A stretch of 64,000 nucleotides of DNA from Enterococcus caccae ATCC BAA-1240 (GCF_000407145.1 NZ_KE136474.1:310001-374000), one strand, 5' to 3'; shown: positions 45,268-54,734, counted from the first letter of the stretch. Notes: generated by a model not told the origin, from the sequence alone. Program-made: numbers and translations.

Positions 45268-45786
45268 ATGGAAAAGAAGGAACAAATACGTTTGGTTAAA
45301 AAAGCAAAAAATGGCGACGCGCAAGCGTTTGTAACACTTTGTGAAGCCTATCAAGTGGTGTTGTACAATTCTGCTTATAAGTTACTTTTAAACAATGAAG
45401 ATGTTGCAGATTGTCTACAAGAAACTGAAATTCGTGCTTGGCAAAAAATTACGAATATCAAAAATGAAGCAGCGTTTAATTCTTGGATTTTTAGAATTAT
45501 GATCAATATCTCTAAGGACATCTTGGAAAAAAGAGTTGAAACGGTTGAATTTGAGGAAAGTTATATGCGTACAAAAGAGAGCGAGAACGAGCGGTCATAC
45601 TTAGAAGAAGAATTTAATCAATTACCCGATAGATATAAAATCCCTATCATTTTACATTATTACGCAGGTTTTAACATTAATGAGATTTCTGAACAGCTGA
45701 ATCTGTCTAAAAATACAGTTAAAACAAGACTTGCACGTGGTAGAGGAAAATTGAAAATATTATTGGAGGGAGAAGAAAATGGCTAA
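45268..45786 (+). CDS. ECF-type RNA polymerase sigma factor
   Basis: 172 residues: region 2 (YKLLLNNEDVADCLQETEIRAW, then FNSWIFRIMINISKD) and region 4 (LPDRYKIPIILHYYAGFNIN, LNLSKNTVKTRLARGRGKL), with no region 1 or 3. GGGGAAGGAG precedes the ATG. Its stop overlaps the start of a membrane-anchored DUF4179 protein, the usual partner anti-sigma. An ECF-like promoter stands just upstream. The anti-sigma is of DUF4179 type, so this is not the SigV/RsiV lysozyme pair. Confidence 0.93.
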   Translation: MEKKEQIRLVKKAKNGDAQAFVTLCEAYQVVLYNSAYKLLLNNEDVADCLQETEIRAWQKITNIKNEAAFNSWIFRIMINISKDILEKRVETVEFEESYMRTKESENERSYLEEEFNQLPDRYKIPIILHYYAGFNINEISEQLNLSKNTVKTRLARGRGKLKILLEGEENG

Positions 45787-46912
45787 AAAAAATAATGACA
45801 TCATTAAACAAGAAAAGGAAATTCCAAAAGAAGTCATGGCAAAATTAGTTCAGAGTCGAGAAAACATTTTAAACGATCAAATTAAGCAAGAAAAAAAGAA
45901 ATTCCAAATCAAATATAAGAAACAGATGGGCATCACCTTAGCTATAGCCGCAGCACTTATTTTAATTGCCATGATCAACCCACAAATAAATACAGCCATC
46001 AAAAATGCTTTTGGCATTAGCCAAGATTCCGGTGTTGCGGTAGTAGAAAATAACGGGATACAAAATGAACTCCATTTAACGAGCACAGACAAAGGTCGAG
46101 AGATTACATTGACAAAATTTATATCAACAAAGAAAAAATTTGCCTTTGATTATCAATTTAAATTGGATGACGAAAAACTAAAAGAGCTACTAAAAAAACA
46201 ACGTTCTCCTGATCGACTATTCACTAAAAATGCAACAAATGCTCAAGATATTCAACTTGGTCTTTTTGTTAATGATAGCGATGAAGACCTATTTAGCGGT
46301 GTTACATCTCAATCTACTTTTCGCACAGAAGGAGATACTTTTTACGGTTCTGTTGTAGCCACTTTTAACCAGGAAAAAATTCCTGAAGATGCTAAATTGA
46401 CCCTCCACATTTACAAACTATTGTGGCAAGATGCTGAGGAACTTGATCAAGCTTTTGCCGAAGCTTCTAAAACTGGTAGTCCTTTTGGTGTTGATAATGC
46501 TTTAGAATATGAGGGAGATTGGCGTTTTGATATTGAGTACAAACCATTGACCCAAACGGCAGATACACAAATTAGTAACGCGAAGAACATCACTGATATC
46601 AAAGCAATCAGTGATCCGTTACAAACAACCATTCAATTTATTGCACCTCTGCAAGAGTTTAATTCTCCTGAAAATCTTCTTAGCCCAGAGGTTGCTTTAT
46701 ACAAAGATGGTGTACAAGCTGAAGATCAACTATTTACACAAATATATAATTTAGAAACTGGAGAAATCGAAGTCTCAATTAATCTAAGTTCATTAGATAA
46801 AACATCGATATATAAAGTCCAAGTCAATAAAGTGGACTACTCTTCTGGTGAAGTAATGGAGGAAATTGGCTTTTTCGAGCTACAAAATAAAGAATCCCGT
46901 TCCCCTAAATAA
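45779..46912 (+). CDS. DUF4179-type membrane protein, probable anti-sigma factor
   Basis: 377 residues. A charged cytoplasmic N-terminus of about 50 residues, one membrane span (ITLAIAAALILIAMI), then a large external part with the DUF4179-like start (INTAIKNAFGISQDSG) and a second beta-rich domain. It overlaps the sigma gene by eight bases, so the pair is translationally coupled. It should hold the sigma at the membrane until an envelope signal arrives; the signal is unknown. Confidence 0.85.
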   Translation: MAKKNNDIIKQEKEIPKEVMAKLVQSRENILNDQIKQEKKKFQIKYKKQMGITLAIAAALILIAMINPQINTAIKNAFGISQDSGVAVVENNGIQNELHLTSTDKGREITLTKFISTKKKFAFDYQFKLDDEKLKELLKKQRSPDRLFTKNATNAQDIQLGLFVNDSDEDLFSGVTSQSTFRTEGDTFYGSVVATFNQEKIPEDAKLTLHIYKLLWQDAEELDQAFAEASKTGSPFGVDNALEYEGDWRFDIEYKPLTQTADTQISNAKNITDIKAISDPLQTTIQFIAPLQEFNSPENLLSPEVALYKDGVQAEDQLFTQIYNLETGEIEVSINLSSLDKTSIYKVQVNKVDYSSGEVMEEIGFFELQNKESRSPK

Positions 46913-46916
46913 AAAA

Positions 46917-46958
46917 GAGCCCGAAACAAAACTAAAAATCAGTTTTGTTTCGGACTTT
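46917..46958 (+). terminator. Terminator of the ECF operon
   Basis: Perfect 13-bp stem CCGAAACAAAACT (46921-46933) / AGTTTTGTTTCGG (46941-46953) with T's after. Confidence 0.9.
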
Positions 46959-47003
46959 AAATCTGAATAAACAGCGAGAAAAAAAGCATCTCGTTTATAC
47001 TTA

Positions 47004-47927
47004 TCACTCACACTTCTGGATTGCTTCTAAAAACCACTCTCTAAACTGTTCCTCATCAATGTCCACACAAACTCGGCAATTAGTTGCATTACCCAAGTAG
47101 CCATCTAAATCAACCAAAGTAGCTCCCGCCGTTAGCATACCTTGTGTTTCAACCGCCACATAAGCCTCTTTCACTTCAAACATTTCAGGCTCTAACAAAT
47201 ACGCAATTGCGCAACCATCGTACATCTTCAAGCCAGTATCTGAGTTGCCACCACGATAGTAGTGAAACAACTGCGAAATCATGTCTCCAGTTTTGTTCAT
47301 TTTTTGGATCTGATCTCTTACTTCTGGTAAGACTAACGCTTTTTCTCCAACATCTAAACTTACCATCGTTAACGGAATTTTACTTTCAAATACGATTTTT
47401 GCCGCTTCTGGATCTGCAGCAATATTAAATTCCGATAATACACCGTAATTCCCTCTACCCAAAGAACCGCCCATAATCACAAGTTCTTCGATTCTTTCCA
47501 CACATTCTGGATAGATTCTCAGTAAAAGCGCAATATTTGTCAATGGACCGATCCCAACAATCGTAGTTTTTCCCTTAGACTCCATCAATACCTTGTACAT
47601 CTCGATTACCGCATGATTTTTCGTTAATAACTCATACTTAGACTTGGGAAATTCATAGCCATCCATTCCTGTACTTCCGTGAATATCACTTGCATTGATT
47701 GCTTCACGAAGCAATGGGCGGTCAGAGCCAATCGCAACTGGCACTCCTTTGTTCCAAAAAGCTAACAGTTTTAAAAGATTTTTTGTTACTTTATCCACAC
47801 TGACATTGCCTGCCACTGTTGTAAACAACCTGATGTCCAACCTTTCATCAAATAATGCAGCAGCAATTGCAACAGCGTCATCGATTCCAGGATCTGTATC
47901 GATGATGATTTTTCTTGGTTTCTTCAC
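47004..47927 (-). CDS. Inosine/uridine-preferring nucleoside hydrolase
   Basis: 307 residues. The calcium-binding signature is IIIDTDPGIDDAVAIAAAL, with VGIGPLTNIALLL and a C-terminal MYDGCAIAYLL. It splits ribonucleosides into base and ribose for salvage. It stands alone; its partner could be the wall 5'-nucleotidase at the start of the window, which would supply nucleosides from outside, but that is speculative. Confidence 0.93.
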   Translation of the reverse strand: MKKPRKIIIDTDPGIDDAVAIAAALFDERLDIRLFTTVAGNVSVDKVTKNLLKLLAFWNKGVPVAIGSDRPLLREAINASDIHGSTGMDGYEFPKSKYELLTKNHAVIEMYKVLMESKGKTTIVGIGPLTNIALLLRIYPECVERIEELVIMGGSLGRGNYGVLSEFNIAADPEAAKIVFESKIPLTMVSLDVGEKALVLPEVRDQIQKMNKTGDMISQLFHYYRGGNSDTGLKMYDGCAIAYLLEPEMFEVKEAYVAVETQGMLTAGATLVDLDGYLGNATNCRVCVDIDEEQFREWFLEAIQKCE

Positions 47928-48018
47928 TTGATTATTCCTTCCTTTTAAACTTTAGCTACAAAAAAAGCACACTCTCCCATGCTGATTTCACCTCACTAAA
48001 GCTACCCCTTTTTGATAT

Positions 48019-48054
48019 AAAAAACGGGAAACAGAAAAGGTGTCTGTCTTCCCG
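48019..48054 (-). terminator. Terminator of the 110-residue protein gene
   Basis: CGGGAAACAG (48025-48034) pairs with CTGTCTTCCCG (48044-48054); T-run on the minus strand. Confidence 0.85.
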
Positions 48055-48067
48055 CCTTCTTCTATTT

Positions 48068-48400
48068 TTAATAATCTAATTGCTTCAAATGTAGTAAGAA
48101 TGAGTCTTTTGTCAAACTCTTGATTGCATATAAGCGCTCAATTTGCTTGCGGATTTTTTTATCCTCTTTTGTAACAGGGTCAAAAACATCTAGCAACTTG
48201 CTGATTCCATATTCTACTAGCATACCAATTCCGCCGCTACCAACGGCAAAACCTAATGTATCCGTATCATTTAATTGTCCCTTTTTGATTTCTGCGATAT
48301 TTTGACTAAAATCACCTTCAACGATGATTTCATCTGTCTTCTTCTCTAACTCTGTTGCTAATTCAGCTTTTGTTCTTACAATTACGCGTTCAAATCCCAT
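48068..48400 (-). CDS. Conserved-looking small protein of unknown function
   Basis: 110 residues, AGGAGG eight bases before the ATG. N-terminal part FERVIVRTKAELATELEKK looks like a nucleotide- or oligomer-binding alpha/beta start; a glycine-rich hydrophobic middle (TLGFAVGSGGIGMLVEYGI) could be a membrane-inserting hairpin; the C-terminus is charged and helical. No family recognised, and it has its own terminator. Confidence 0.7.
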   Translation of the reverse strand: MGFERVIVRTKAELATELEKKTDEIIVEGDFSQNIAEIKKGQLNDTDTLGFAVGSGGIGMLVEYGISKLLDVFDPVTKEDKKIRKQIERLYAIKSLTKDSFLLHLKQLDY

Positions 48401-48472
48401 CCCGTAAACCTCCTTTTTTAATTATTATACGCTATTCCTATTTTTTTACTAGTAGAACTTGGGAATGAAAAA

Positions 48473-48505
48473 AGAAGCTAAAACCATGTACTGATTTTAA
48501 CTTCT
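48473..48505 (-). terminator. Terminator of mprF
   Basis: AGAAGCTAAAA (48473-48483) against TTTTAACTTCT (48495-48505), one mismatch, with six T's on the minus strand. Confidence 0.8.
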
Positions 48506-48516
48506 ACTGTTTTAGT

Positions 48517-51108
48517 TTATCCTCCAGTCATTACCTCTTCTACCAAAGAAACGGCTTTGCCTTTTCCTCGCTCCACCAATAATGCTAGTTGGATAAAAGC
48601 AAACAAGACATTACTTTGCTTAGAGTATGCAAAATACCTAGACTCCCAGTTAGTTACATATTGTTCCTTTTCTTTGCGTGTATCTTTGAATCCATACACC
48701 TGATCGCCATATTTATAAAAAATATTGATAAAACGCTCATTTAAAAACGAGTATTTCGTTTCGCCAACATTCGATAGCGGAGCAGTACCTAGATCGATGG
48801 TTTGATACACTCGTTGTTGATACTCCGCAATAAAATGAGTCAACAAGAAATCCGTAACATGTTCTGGCGCCGTTTCTGTATACCGTAATAAATCATAAGA
48901 TATCTCACGATTTTTCACAATTGGCTTAGCAGTAATAAAACCAATCACTTCATGACGTTCATTTCGCATAATACCAATGTCACTTAACCGTAAATACTCT
49001 TTATCAAAACGGCCGCAAACAAAATTCCGTTCTCGAGCACTTCCTAACCATTCCTCTGATACATGAGCTAACGCTTGAAAAAGCTCGTCTGAAACAGGTT
49101 CGTGATACATCATAAACGTATACCCTAAATTACTTAAATGCTTTAACTCCATACTGTTTGTTGCTAAAGAAATCGGTGCCGAATCAATACGAGCAAAATC
49201 GACAATTCCTTCTTCGCCAACTTTCATAAAATTAAATCCTAAATCATGCAAGATCATTGTATATGCTTCACTAACTCGGTAAAACGCCGCTTGATACCCA
49301 AGTAAGTCTGCCCCATCCATAAAAGCTAATGTGGCTTGGGCCCATTTTTCTGGATTGCCGATCGGATCAGCTAAAACAAAACATTTATTGCCCTTGATCT
49401 GATAAGCAAATAGGACTTCATCTTCATTTTGTTCCCGATAATAATAATAAGAGTAATTTTTTAAATACAGCAGATGACTCCCTTGTGTTCCACCATATTT
49501 ATCGATCAGCGCTGTTAAACGCTCTTCCTGATAAGACTCACCTAAACTTTTTGTCGTATCGGCTAAGTATTGATACAGCGTAATCAAGCCGATCATCGAA
49601 ATACCCAGCCCAATCAAACCAGAAAACCAAACATCATCGGATGGGAAAAGTAAAAACGTGTGCGGCAGCGGCCCTATTTTATCTGGATGTGAACTATAAT
49701 ATCCTGCAACTGCATAAATAATAAATAAGAAACTAAACAAAACCCCATCCACTACCAGTGCCCCCCAAGAATAAACAAATTTTTCTCGGTAAAACTCTTT
49801 TCTTGCTAAAAAAACAGCGGACAGAATCACTAAATAAACTACAATCAACTGCCATGAAGCCGTTCTAGAAATCGTATTGGCAATCCCAAAAATCAATAAT
49901 CCAATCGTGGGCCAATACGCTTTTTTTACTTTCATCGAAATTCCTCGAGCTAATCCTAACAATAAAAAGCCGATCAACATATTGAATGTTTGGTCTAAAA
50001 AATCAAAAGAAAACGGCAAGAGAAATTTAAATAATCGACTCACATTCGATAGATTAGTAATCGTTGAAAGTAAAACCATCATGGTTCCTGCAAAATAAAG
50101 AGCGGCAACTAAAATAAAATGAGCCACTTTTTGCGAAAATATCTGTGGTAAATTATCCAAAAATCGATTGATCTTAATCCCAGTTTGATGAATAAATAGA
50201 AAAATACCCGTAATAAAAGGCAATACATAATAAAACAACCGATAATAAATCAACCAAACAACTGCTGTAGACTGCCCTACCCCCAGCTGAGATAACCCTA
50301 AAATCATCAACACATCAAAGGTTCCCATGCCACCTGGCACCATTGTCAGCATGCCGATCAAAGTCGCGATCACAAACATCGGATAAACCGATATCAACGA
50401 CACATCCACTTTCATCAATGCTCCAACACTTAAAAAGACAAACATCGCACCTAACCATTGGCCAAGCGAAGCACCAAACAGAAGATAAATACCTTTCGGG
50501 AAAAAATCTTTGAACAAAGTATATTTTTTTAATTGCGTAAACAACAATAATGCTGGCGCAATCAAACTTCCTGCAAATAACCAAAGCCAATACTCTCGAA
50601 ATAAACTATCTGGTCGAATAAAAAAGACATCAATAAATGCAATAAACGATAAAATCGATAGTCCAGATATCATAAATAAAGCGACTTTAGAAACCGTGGC
50701 GACAACTTTTTTACGCGGCGCATCTTTGCCATAGAAATTAGCCCTTAACGTCGCCCCCACTACACCGCCGAAGCCCGCAAGGTTATTGATCGTATTTGTG
50801 ACCCAAGCAGAAACAAACCACTCCCAACGATTCATTTTAGGTTTCCCTTGGTCCTCCAGCACTTTTACTACTACTAAATCATATAAAAGCATCGGCAAGA
50901 CACCGATAAAGCCTGCTAAAACCATTCCAATTATACGAAAGCGGTTCTGTTGCCCCATGGTATGAAAGACATCCTGCCAAGTCATTCCTTGAACAATATG
51001 GGTTACTTGATTTGCGACAAAAATTAAAACTGAACCTAGAAAAATCAATTTTAATAATAGACTGTGCTCTTTCATCCAATGAATTAGTTGGTTTAGTTTA
51101 TTTTTCAC
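48517..51108 (-). CDS. mprF: MprF: phosphatidylglycerol lysyltransferase/flippase
   Basis: 863 residues. The N-terminal ~550 residues hold about 13-14 membrane segments (flippase part, with VPGGMGTFDVLMILGLSQLG); the C-terminal ~300 residues form the cytosolic aminoacyl transferase domain (KGNKCFVLADPIGNPEKWAQ, DLGFNFMKVGEEGIVDF, LGTAPLSNV). It transfers an amino acid from tRNA to phosphatidylglycerol and moves the lipid outward, lowering surface charge and sensitivity to cationic peptides. Enterococci commonly have two mprF paralogues; which one this is cannot be told. Confidence 0.95.
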   Translation of the reverse strand: MKNKLNQLIHWMKEHSLLLKLIFLGSVLIFVANQVTHIVQGMTWQDVFHTMGQQNRFRIIGMVLAGFIGVLPMLLYDLVVVKVLEDQGKPKMNRWEWFVSAWVTNTINNLAGFGGVVGATLRANFYGKDAPRKKVVATVSKVALFMISGLSILSFIAFIDVFFIRPDSLFREYWLWLFAGSLIAPALLLFTQLKKYTLFKDFFPKGIYLLFGASLGQWLGAMFVFLSVGALMKVDVSLISVYPMFVIATLIGMLTMVPGGMGTFDVLMILGLSQLGVGQSTAVVWLIYYRLFYYVLPFITGIFLFIHQTGIKINRFLDNLPQIFSQKVAHFILVAALYFAGTMMVLLSTITNLSNVSRLFKFLLPFSFDFLDQTFNMLIGFLLLGLARGISMKVKKAYWPTIGLLIFGIANTISRTASWQLIVVYLVILSAVFLARKEFYREKFVYSWGALVVDGVLFSFLFIIYAVAGYYSSHPDKIGPLPHTFLLFPSDDVWFSGLIGLGISMIGLITLYQYLADTTKSLGESYQEERLTALIDKYGGTQGSHLLYLKNYSYYYYREQNEDEVLFAYQIKGNKCFVLADPIGNPEKWAQATLAFMDGADLLGYQAAFYRVSEAYTMILHDLGFNFMKVGEEGIVDFARIDSAPISLATNSMELKHLSNLGYTFMMYHEPVSDELFQALAHVSEEWLGSARERNFVCGRFDKEYLRLSDIGIMRNERHEVIGFITAKPIVKNREISYDLLRYTETAPEHVTDFLLTHFIAEYQQRVYQTIDLGTAPLSNVGETKYSFLNERFINIFYKYGDQVYGFKDTRKEKEQYVTNWESRYFAYSKQSNVLFAFIQLALLVERGKGKAVSLVEEVMTGG

Positions 51109-51204
51109 CTGCTCACCACCTTTGTATTTTTTAAAAAGTTTTCTTTTATATGTTATCTTATAACAGGTTATTTTTCCAGTTTCGCTCTTAAAATTACAAA
51201 AAAA

Positions 51205-51240
51205 CAGTTGTTAAGCTTCTATTTACTAGCCTAACAACTG
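51205..51240 (-). terminator. Terminator of the dhaKLM-gldA operon
   Basis: Perfect 9-bp stem CAGTTGTTA/TAACAACTG with seven T's on the minus strand. Confidence 0.85.
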
Positions 51241-51258
51241 CTTTCACAAACTGACTAT

Positions 51259-52389
51259 CTACTTATGACTCTTATACTCTTTTCCAATCTGATCCGCCAC
51301 AATAATCGCTGCTTTTACTTGATCCACTGTAATTGGGAACGGCATTGAATGAATCGATTCTTCTGGTATACATGATTTTTCAGCTACTTCTGTTAGCTCA
51401 GCATCCGAAATTTCTTTTACTCCTAAGTCGGCTAAACAAACCGGCAATCCAATCGATAAAGCAAAATCTAATACTTCATACAATTCAGATTTTGGCGCAT
51501 TTTCTAAAACCAACTGACAAATCGTGCTGAATGCCACTTTTTCGCCATGTGTGGCACCATGGGCATCATGTAAAACGGTCAAACCATCATGGATCGCATG
51601 AATGGCAGCGAGTCCCGCACTTTCAAAGCCTAGACCTGAAAGTAAAATATTGGCTTCAATGATATTTTCCAAAGCAGGAGTTACCACATTATTATCTGAA
51701 GCTTCTTTGGCTTTCAATCCATCTTCCAAGATTGTTTCATAACATAATTTTGCTAATGCTAAAGCAGTATTCGTCCCTTTAGCAGGAGGACAAACGCCTT
51801 CACGGGCGCCACAAGGTAACCCAGCATTGACATTCGAGTAGGAATTATGTGTTGCTCTAGCCTCAAAATAAGTGGATAAGGCATCACCCATGCCAGAAAC
51901 TAAGAAACGTGTTGGCGCATTTGCAATAACTACCGTATCGATCAAAACGACACTCGGACTTTGTACAAAGTAAGCATAATCATCAAACTGACCGTCTTCT
52001 GTATAAAGAACTGCTGAATGACTCGTTGGCGCATCTGTTGCAACGATCGTCGGTACAATGATCAAGTTATGCCCTTCTGCTACACATTTGGCTGTATCGA
52101 TTGCTTTTCCACCACCAAGGCCGATGACACAATCACAATCATTCTCTTCAGCAACTTTTTGCAGACGAGCGACTTCTACTCGTGACGCTTCTCCATGGAA
52201 ATTACTTTCGACAAATGAAATATTAAATTTTTCAGCGGTTTTATCTAGTTTATCTTTCACTCGGCTGACGTCATCTGCATGGGCAATCAATAATGCTTTT
52301 TTCCCAAAGGTTGTCACAAAATAGCCTAAATTCAATAACTCATCTTCACCTTGAACGTATTTCGTTGGACTAATAAACGCTTTTCTCAT
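51259..52389 (-). CDS. gldA: Glycerol dehydrogenase
   Basis: 376 residues of the iron-type alcohol dehydrogenase family: VIGLGGGKAIDTAKCVAE, IIVPTIVATDAPTSHSAV, and zinc ligands in GMGDALSTYFEA (Asp), HAIHDGLTVLHDAHGATHGEK (His pairs). It oxidises glycerol to dihydroxyacetone with NAD. Last gene of the dhaK-dhaL-dhaM-gldA operon, so glycerol oxidation and dihydroxyacetone phosphorylation are expressed together. Confidence 0.95.
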   Translation of the reverse strand: MRKAFISPTKYVQGEDELLNLGYFVTTFGKKALLIAHADDVSRVKDKLDKTAEKFNISFVESNFHGEASRVEVARLQKVAEENDCDCVIGLGGGKAIDTAKCVAEGHNLIIVPTIVATDAPTSHSAVLYTEDGQFDDYAYFVQSPSVVLIDTVVIANAPTRFLVSGMGDALSTYFEARATHNSYSNVNAGLPCGAREGVCPPAKGTNTALALAKLCYETILEDGLKAKEASDNNVVTPALENIIEANILLSGLGFESAGLAAIHAIHDGLTVLHDAHGATHGEKVAFSTICQLVLENAPKSELYEVLDFALSIGLPVCLADLGVKEISDAELTEVAEKSCIPEESIHSMPFPITVDQVKAAIIVADQIGKEYKSHK

Positions 52390-52412
52390 GTTTGCAAACT
52401 CCTATTCTCATC

Positions 52413-52781
52413 TTATTTTATTTTTAAAGGCGCTAACTGCTCCTTTATGGCATCGATCGGTGTATCTACTTGTAACAATGCTGCCGCTGTATAAGCGCTT
52501 TCTACTAAGGCCGTATCAAACAACAACACTTCTTTTTCCGTCATATCAATGGCCATTTCTAAATTCATTTTGGCACTACCTAAATCATAAAAAGCAAATA
52601 ATGTTTCAGCAGAATTTTTTTCAAAGGCGTCCATGATTTTTTCAAATGACGTTCCGACTTCTCCTTGATCTAATCCTGCTGCAACAGTGATTGGCACATC
52701 TTTTGCCACTTCTTTGATCAAACGATCGACTCCTTCGCCGATTTCTTTGACATGTGACACAATGACTACACCATTACGCAT
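52413..52781 (-). CDS. dhaM: DhaM: PTS phosphoryl donor for dihydroxyacetone kinase
   Basis: 122 residues from the ATG at 52781 (AGGTG upstream). Single EIIA-mannose-like domain with the phosphorylated His in VVIVSHVKEIGEGV and an FYDLGSAKMNLEMA helix. The HPr and EI-like domains fused to E. coli DhaM are absent, so it takes phosphate from general HPr. It overlaps dhaL by eight bases. Confidence 0.93.
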   Translation of the reverse strand: MRNGVVIVSHVKEIGEGVDRLIKEVAKDVPITVAAGLDQGEVGTSFEKIMDAFEKNSAETLFAFYDLGSAKMNLEMAIDMTEKEVLLFDTALVESAYTAAALLQVDTPIDAIKEQLAPLKIK

Positions 52782-53361
52782 CGAACACACCTGCTTCCAT
52801 TAATGATTGAAAGAAATACATACTAGACATTGCACCTGGATCAACATGACCGATAGAACGTTCGCCTACATAAGAAGCACGTCCTTTGGTTGCTGTAATC
52901 TCTTTCGTCGCTTCTACCGCCGATTCTAATGTAGCATCTGTTAACGTACCATTTTTGATTGCTACGATCGCCGGTGCCCATTCATCAAGCATCGTTTTTT
53001 CACCTGGCTGACTGTTCCCACGTTTTTCGATTCCTGCTAACCCAGCTTCTAAAATTGGTAGTGCATCAGATGTTGTTGCAGAAGCTTTTGCCATTTCCAT
53101 CATCGCTGTTCCATAAAGCGGACCTGAAGCGCCGCCCACTTTGCTGATCAACGCCATTGCAGTCAATTTGAAAATATCTTGTACCGTCTCTGGCTCTTTA
53201 CTCTGTAAAATTTCACTTACAGCCTCCATTCCTCGAGCCATATTATTGCCATGATCACCATCACCGATCGGTGTATCCAGTTCACTTAAATAGTCTTTGT
53301 TTTTATCAATTTTTTCTTTGAACAATTGTAGTGATTTTTTTAAATTATCTACAGTAAACAT
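52774..53361 (-). CDS. dhaL: DhaL: ADP-binding subunit of dihydroxyacetone kinase
   Basis: 195 residues. The metal/ADP site is TPIGDGDHGNNMARGM with its Asp cluster; GGASGPLYGTAMM and a C-terminal GRASYVGERSIGHVDPGAMS follow. It passes phosphate from DhaM to the substrate held on DhaK. Confidence 0.95.
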   Translation of the reverse strand: MFTVDNLKKSLQLFKEKIDKNKDYLSELDTPIGDGDHGNNMARGMEAVSEILQSKEPETVQDIFKLTAMALISKVGGASGPLYGTAMMEMAKASATTSDALPILEAGLAGIEKRGNSQPGEKTMLDEWAPAIVAIKNGTLTDATLESAVEATKEITATKGRASYVGERSIGHVDPGAMSSMYFFQSLMEAGVFDA

Positions 53362-53416
53362 TTAAATTCCTCCATTTCTGAAAATATGCTGTTCAACGCT
53401 AAATCTATATCGGCTT

Positions 53417-54400
53417 TTACCAAGCAATAGTATCAACCTCTTCGCACAACGCTTCTACCCAATCATCTTCTATTTTCAACAAGGTCACAGAAAGCCCCTC
53501 CATTTCTAAAGAGGTCATATAATTACCAACTTTTGAAAACGAAACTGTTACGCCCTCAGTATCTAGTAAATGCATTGCATCATTATAAAAAATATACTGT
53601 TCCATCAACGGTGTTCCACCTAACCCATTGACCAAAATGGCGAACTTGTCCCCTTTTTTCCATTGAAATGCAGCTGCTAGTTTTGAAATCAATTCTTCTG
53701 CCATTTCCTTAGATGGTTTGATTTTTTCGCGTTTATAACCGGGTTCACCGTGGATACCAACGCCAAATTCAATCTCATCATCTGCTAACACAAACCCAGG
53801 CTTCCCAACTTCTGGTACCGTGGCACCTGTTAAAGCAACCCCAATGGTTTTTAAATTATTCACAACACGCTCTCCTAATGAAACCAATTCCTCTACAGAT
53901 GCGCCATTTCGTGCTGCTGCACCCAAAATTTTATGAACTAAAACCGTACCTGCTACGCCACGTTTTCCTTGAGTATAAGTACTATCTTCAACTGCAATAT
54001 CATCATCTACGATAACTGTGCCAACTTTGATATCTTCCATTTCTGCCAAATCTTTTGCCATGTCAAAATTCATAATATCGCCAGAATAGTTTTTTACGAC
54101 CATCACAACGCCCTGTCCTTGATCAATAGCTTTGATTCCTTCAAAAATCTGATCAGGCGTAGGAGATGTAAAAACTTGTCCACAAACTGCAGCCTGCAAC
54201 ATCCCTGAGCCGACAAATCCAGCATGGGCAGGTTCATGACCGCTGCCGCCTCCACTGATCAAAGCAACTTGTTTGCCAATTTCTTTTTGCTTTAAAACAA
54301 ATGTTTCTGGAACTTGTTCTATTGTTTCATGATGAGCTCGGACAAATCCTTGTACCATTTCTGGAACGACATTTTGCGCTTGATTGATAATTTTTTTCAT
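53417..54400 (-). CDS. dhaK: DhaK: dihydroxyacetone-binding kinase subunit
   Basis: 327 residues. SGGGSGHEPAHAGFVG, VVMVVKNYSGDIMNFDMA and the substrate-binding His in FGVGIHGEPGYKRE are seen. It binds dihydroxyacetone as a hemiaminal. GGAGGG precedes the ATG. A leader of about 180 bases with a duplicated segment lies between its promoter and start (54401-54585). Confidence 0.95.
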   Translation of the reverse strand: MKKIINQAQNVVPEMVQGFVRAHHETIEQVPETFVLKQKEIGKQVALISGGGSGHEPAHAGFVGSGMLQAAVCGQVFTSPTPDQIFEGIKAIDQGQGVVMVVKNYSGDIMNFDMAKDLAEMEDIKVGTVIVDDDIAVEDSTYTQGKRGVAGTVLVHKILGAAARNGASVEELVSLGERVVNNLKTIGVALTGATVPEVGKPGFVLADDEIEFGVGIHGEPGYKREKIKPSKEMAEELISKLAAAFQWKKGDKFAILVNGLGGTPLMEQYIFYNDAMHLLDTEGVTVSFSKVGNYMTSLEMEGLSVTLLKIEDDWVEALCEEVDTIAW

Positions 54401-54410
54401 GATATTCCCT

Positions 54411-54577
54411 CCTGTTTTTCTGTCAAGACTGGATAAGCTTGTTGCTCTTTTGCTTTATCTAGCTTCACAAGCTAATCTCCCGGAAAAAAGATAAAATCTG
54501 AGTGAGGCAAAAAGCACCTCAATCATATTTTCCTATTTTTCTGTCGAGACTGAGCGAGCTTGTTCAGCTTTCACTTT
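54411..54577 (-). repeat. Duplicated ~45-base segment in the dhaK leader
   Basis: Two similar stretches, 54411-54456 and 54532-54577, both containing TTTTTCTGTC, AGACTG and AGCTTGTT, about 120 bases apart in the same orientation. Between them are small hairpins AGCTT/AAGCT and GAGG..CCTC. Both copies would lie within the dhaK mRNA leader. Confidence 0.55.
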
Positions 54578-54578
54578 T

Positions 54579-54641
54579 TGTATACGTTTACAATACTCGC
54601 ATATGGAAAATGTTGCAACGGACAAACAACAAAATGTGTCC
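54579..54641 (-). promoter_or_regulatory. dhaKLM-gldA promoter with DhaS operator and cre-like site
   Basis: Minus strand: operator GGACACAT..GTTTGTCC with a six-base spacer (54620-54641), matching at all but one position the recalled L. lactis DhaS site; then -35 TTGCAA, 17 bp, -10 TATTGT; then a cre-like TGTAAACGTATACA (54579-54592), one mismatch to consensus, at the start of transcription. This predicts activation by DhaS/DhaQ and repression by CcpA. Confidence 0.72.
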
Positions 54642-54734
54642 GCTTTCATTTTTATTCCACCTAAAGATTGTAGTTTTCAGATAGAATACAGCGTATAATA
54701 GAAACAGATATTATTGAAAGGGAGCGAAGGCTCA

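Noticed and set aside
45268-46912. SigV/RsiV lysozyme-response pair
   Set aside because: The partner protein has DUF4179-like and beta-rich external domains and does not look like RsiV.
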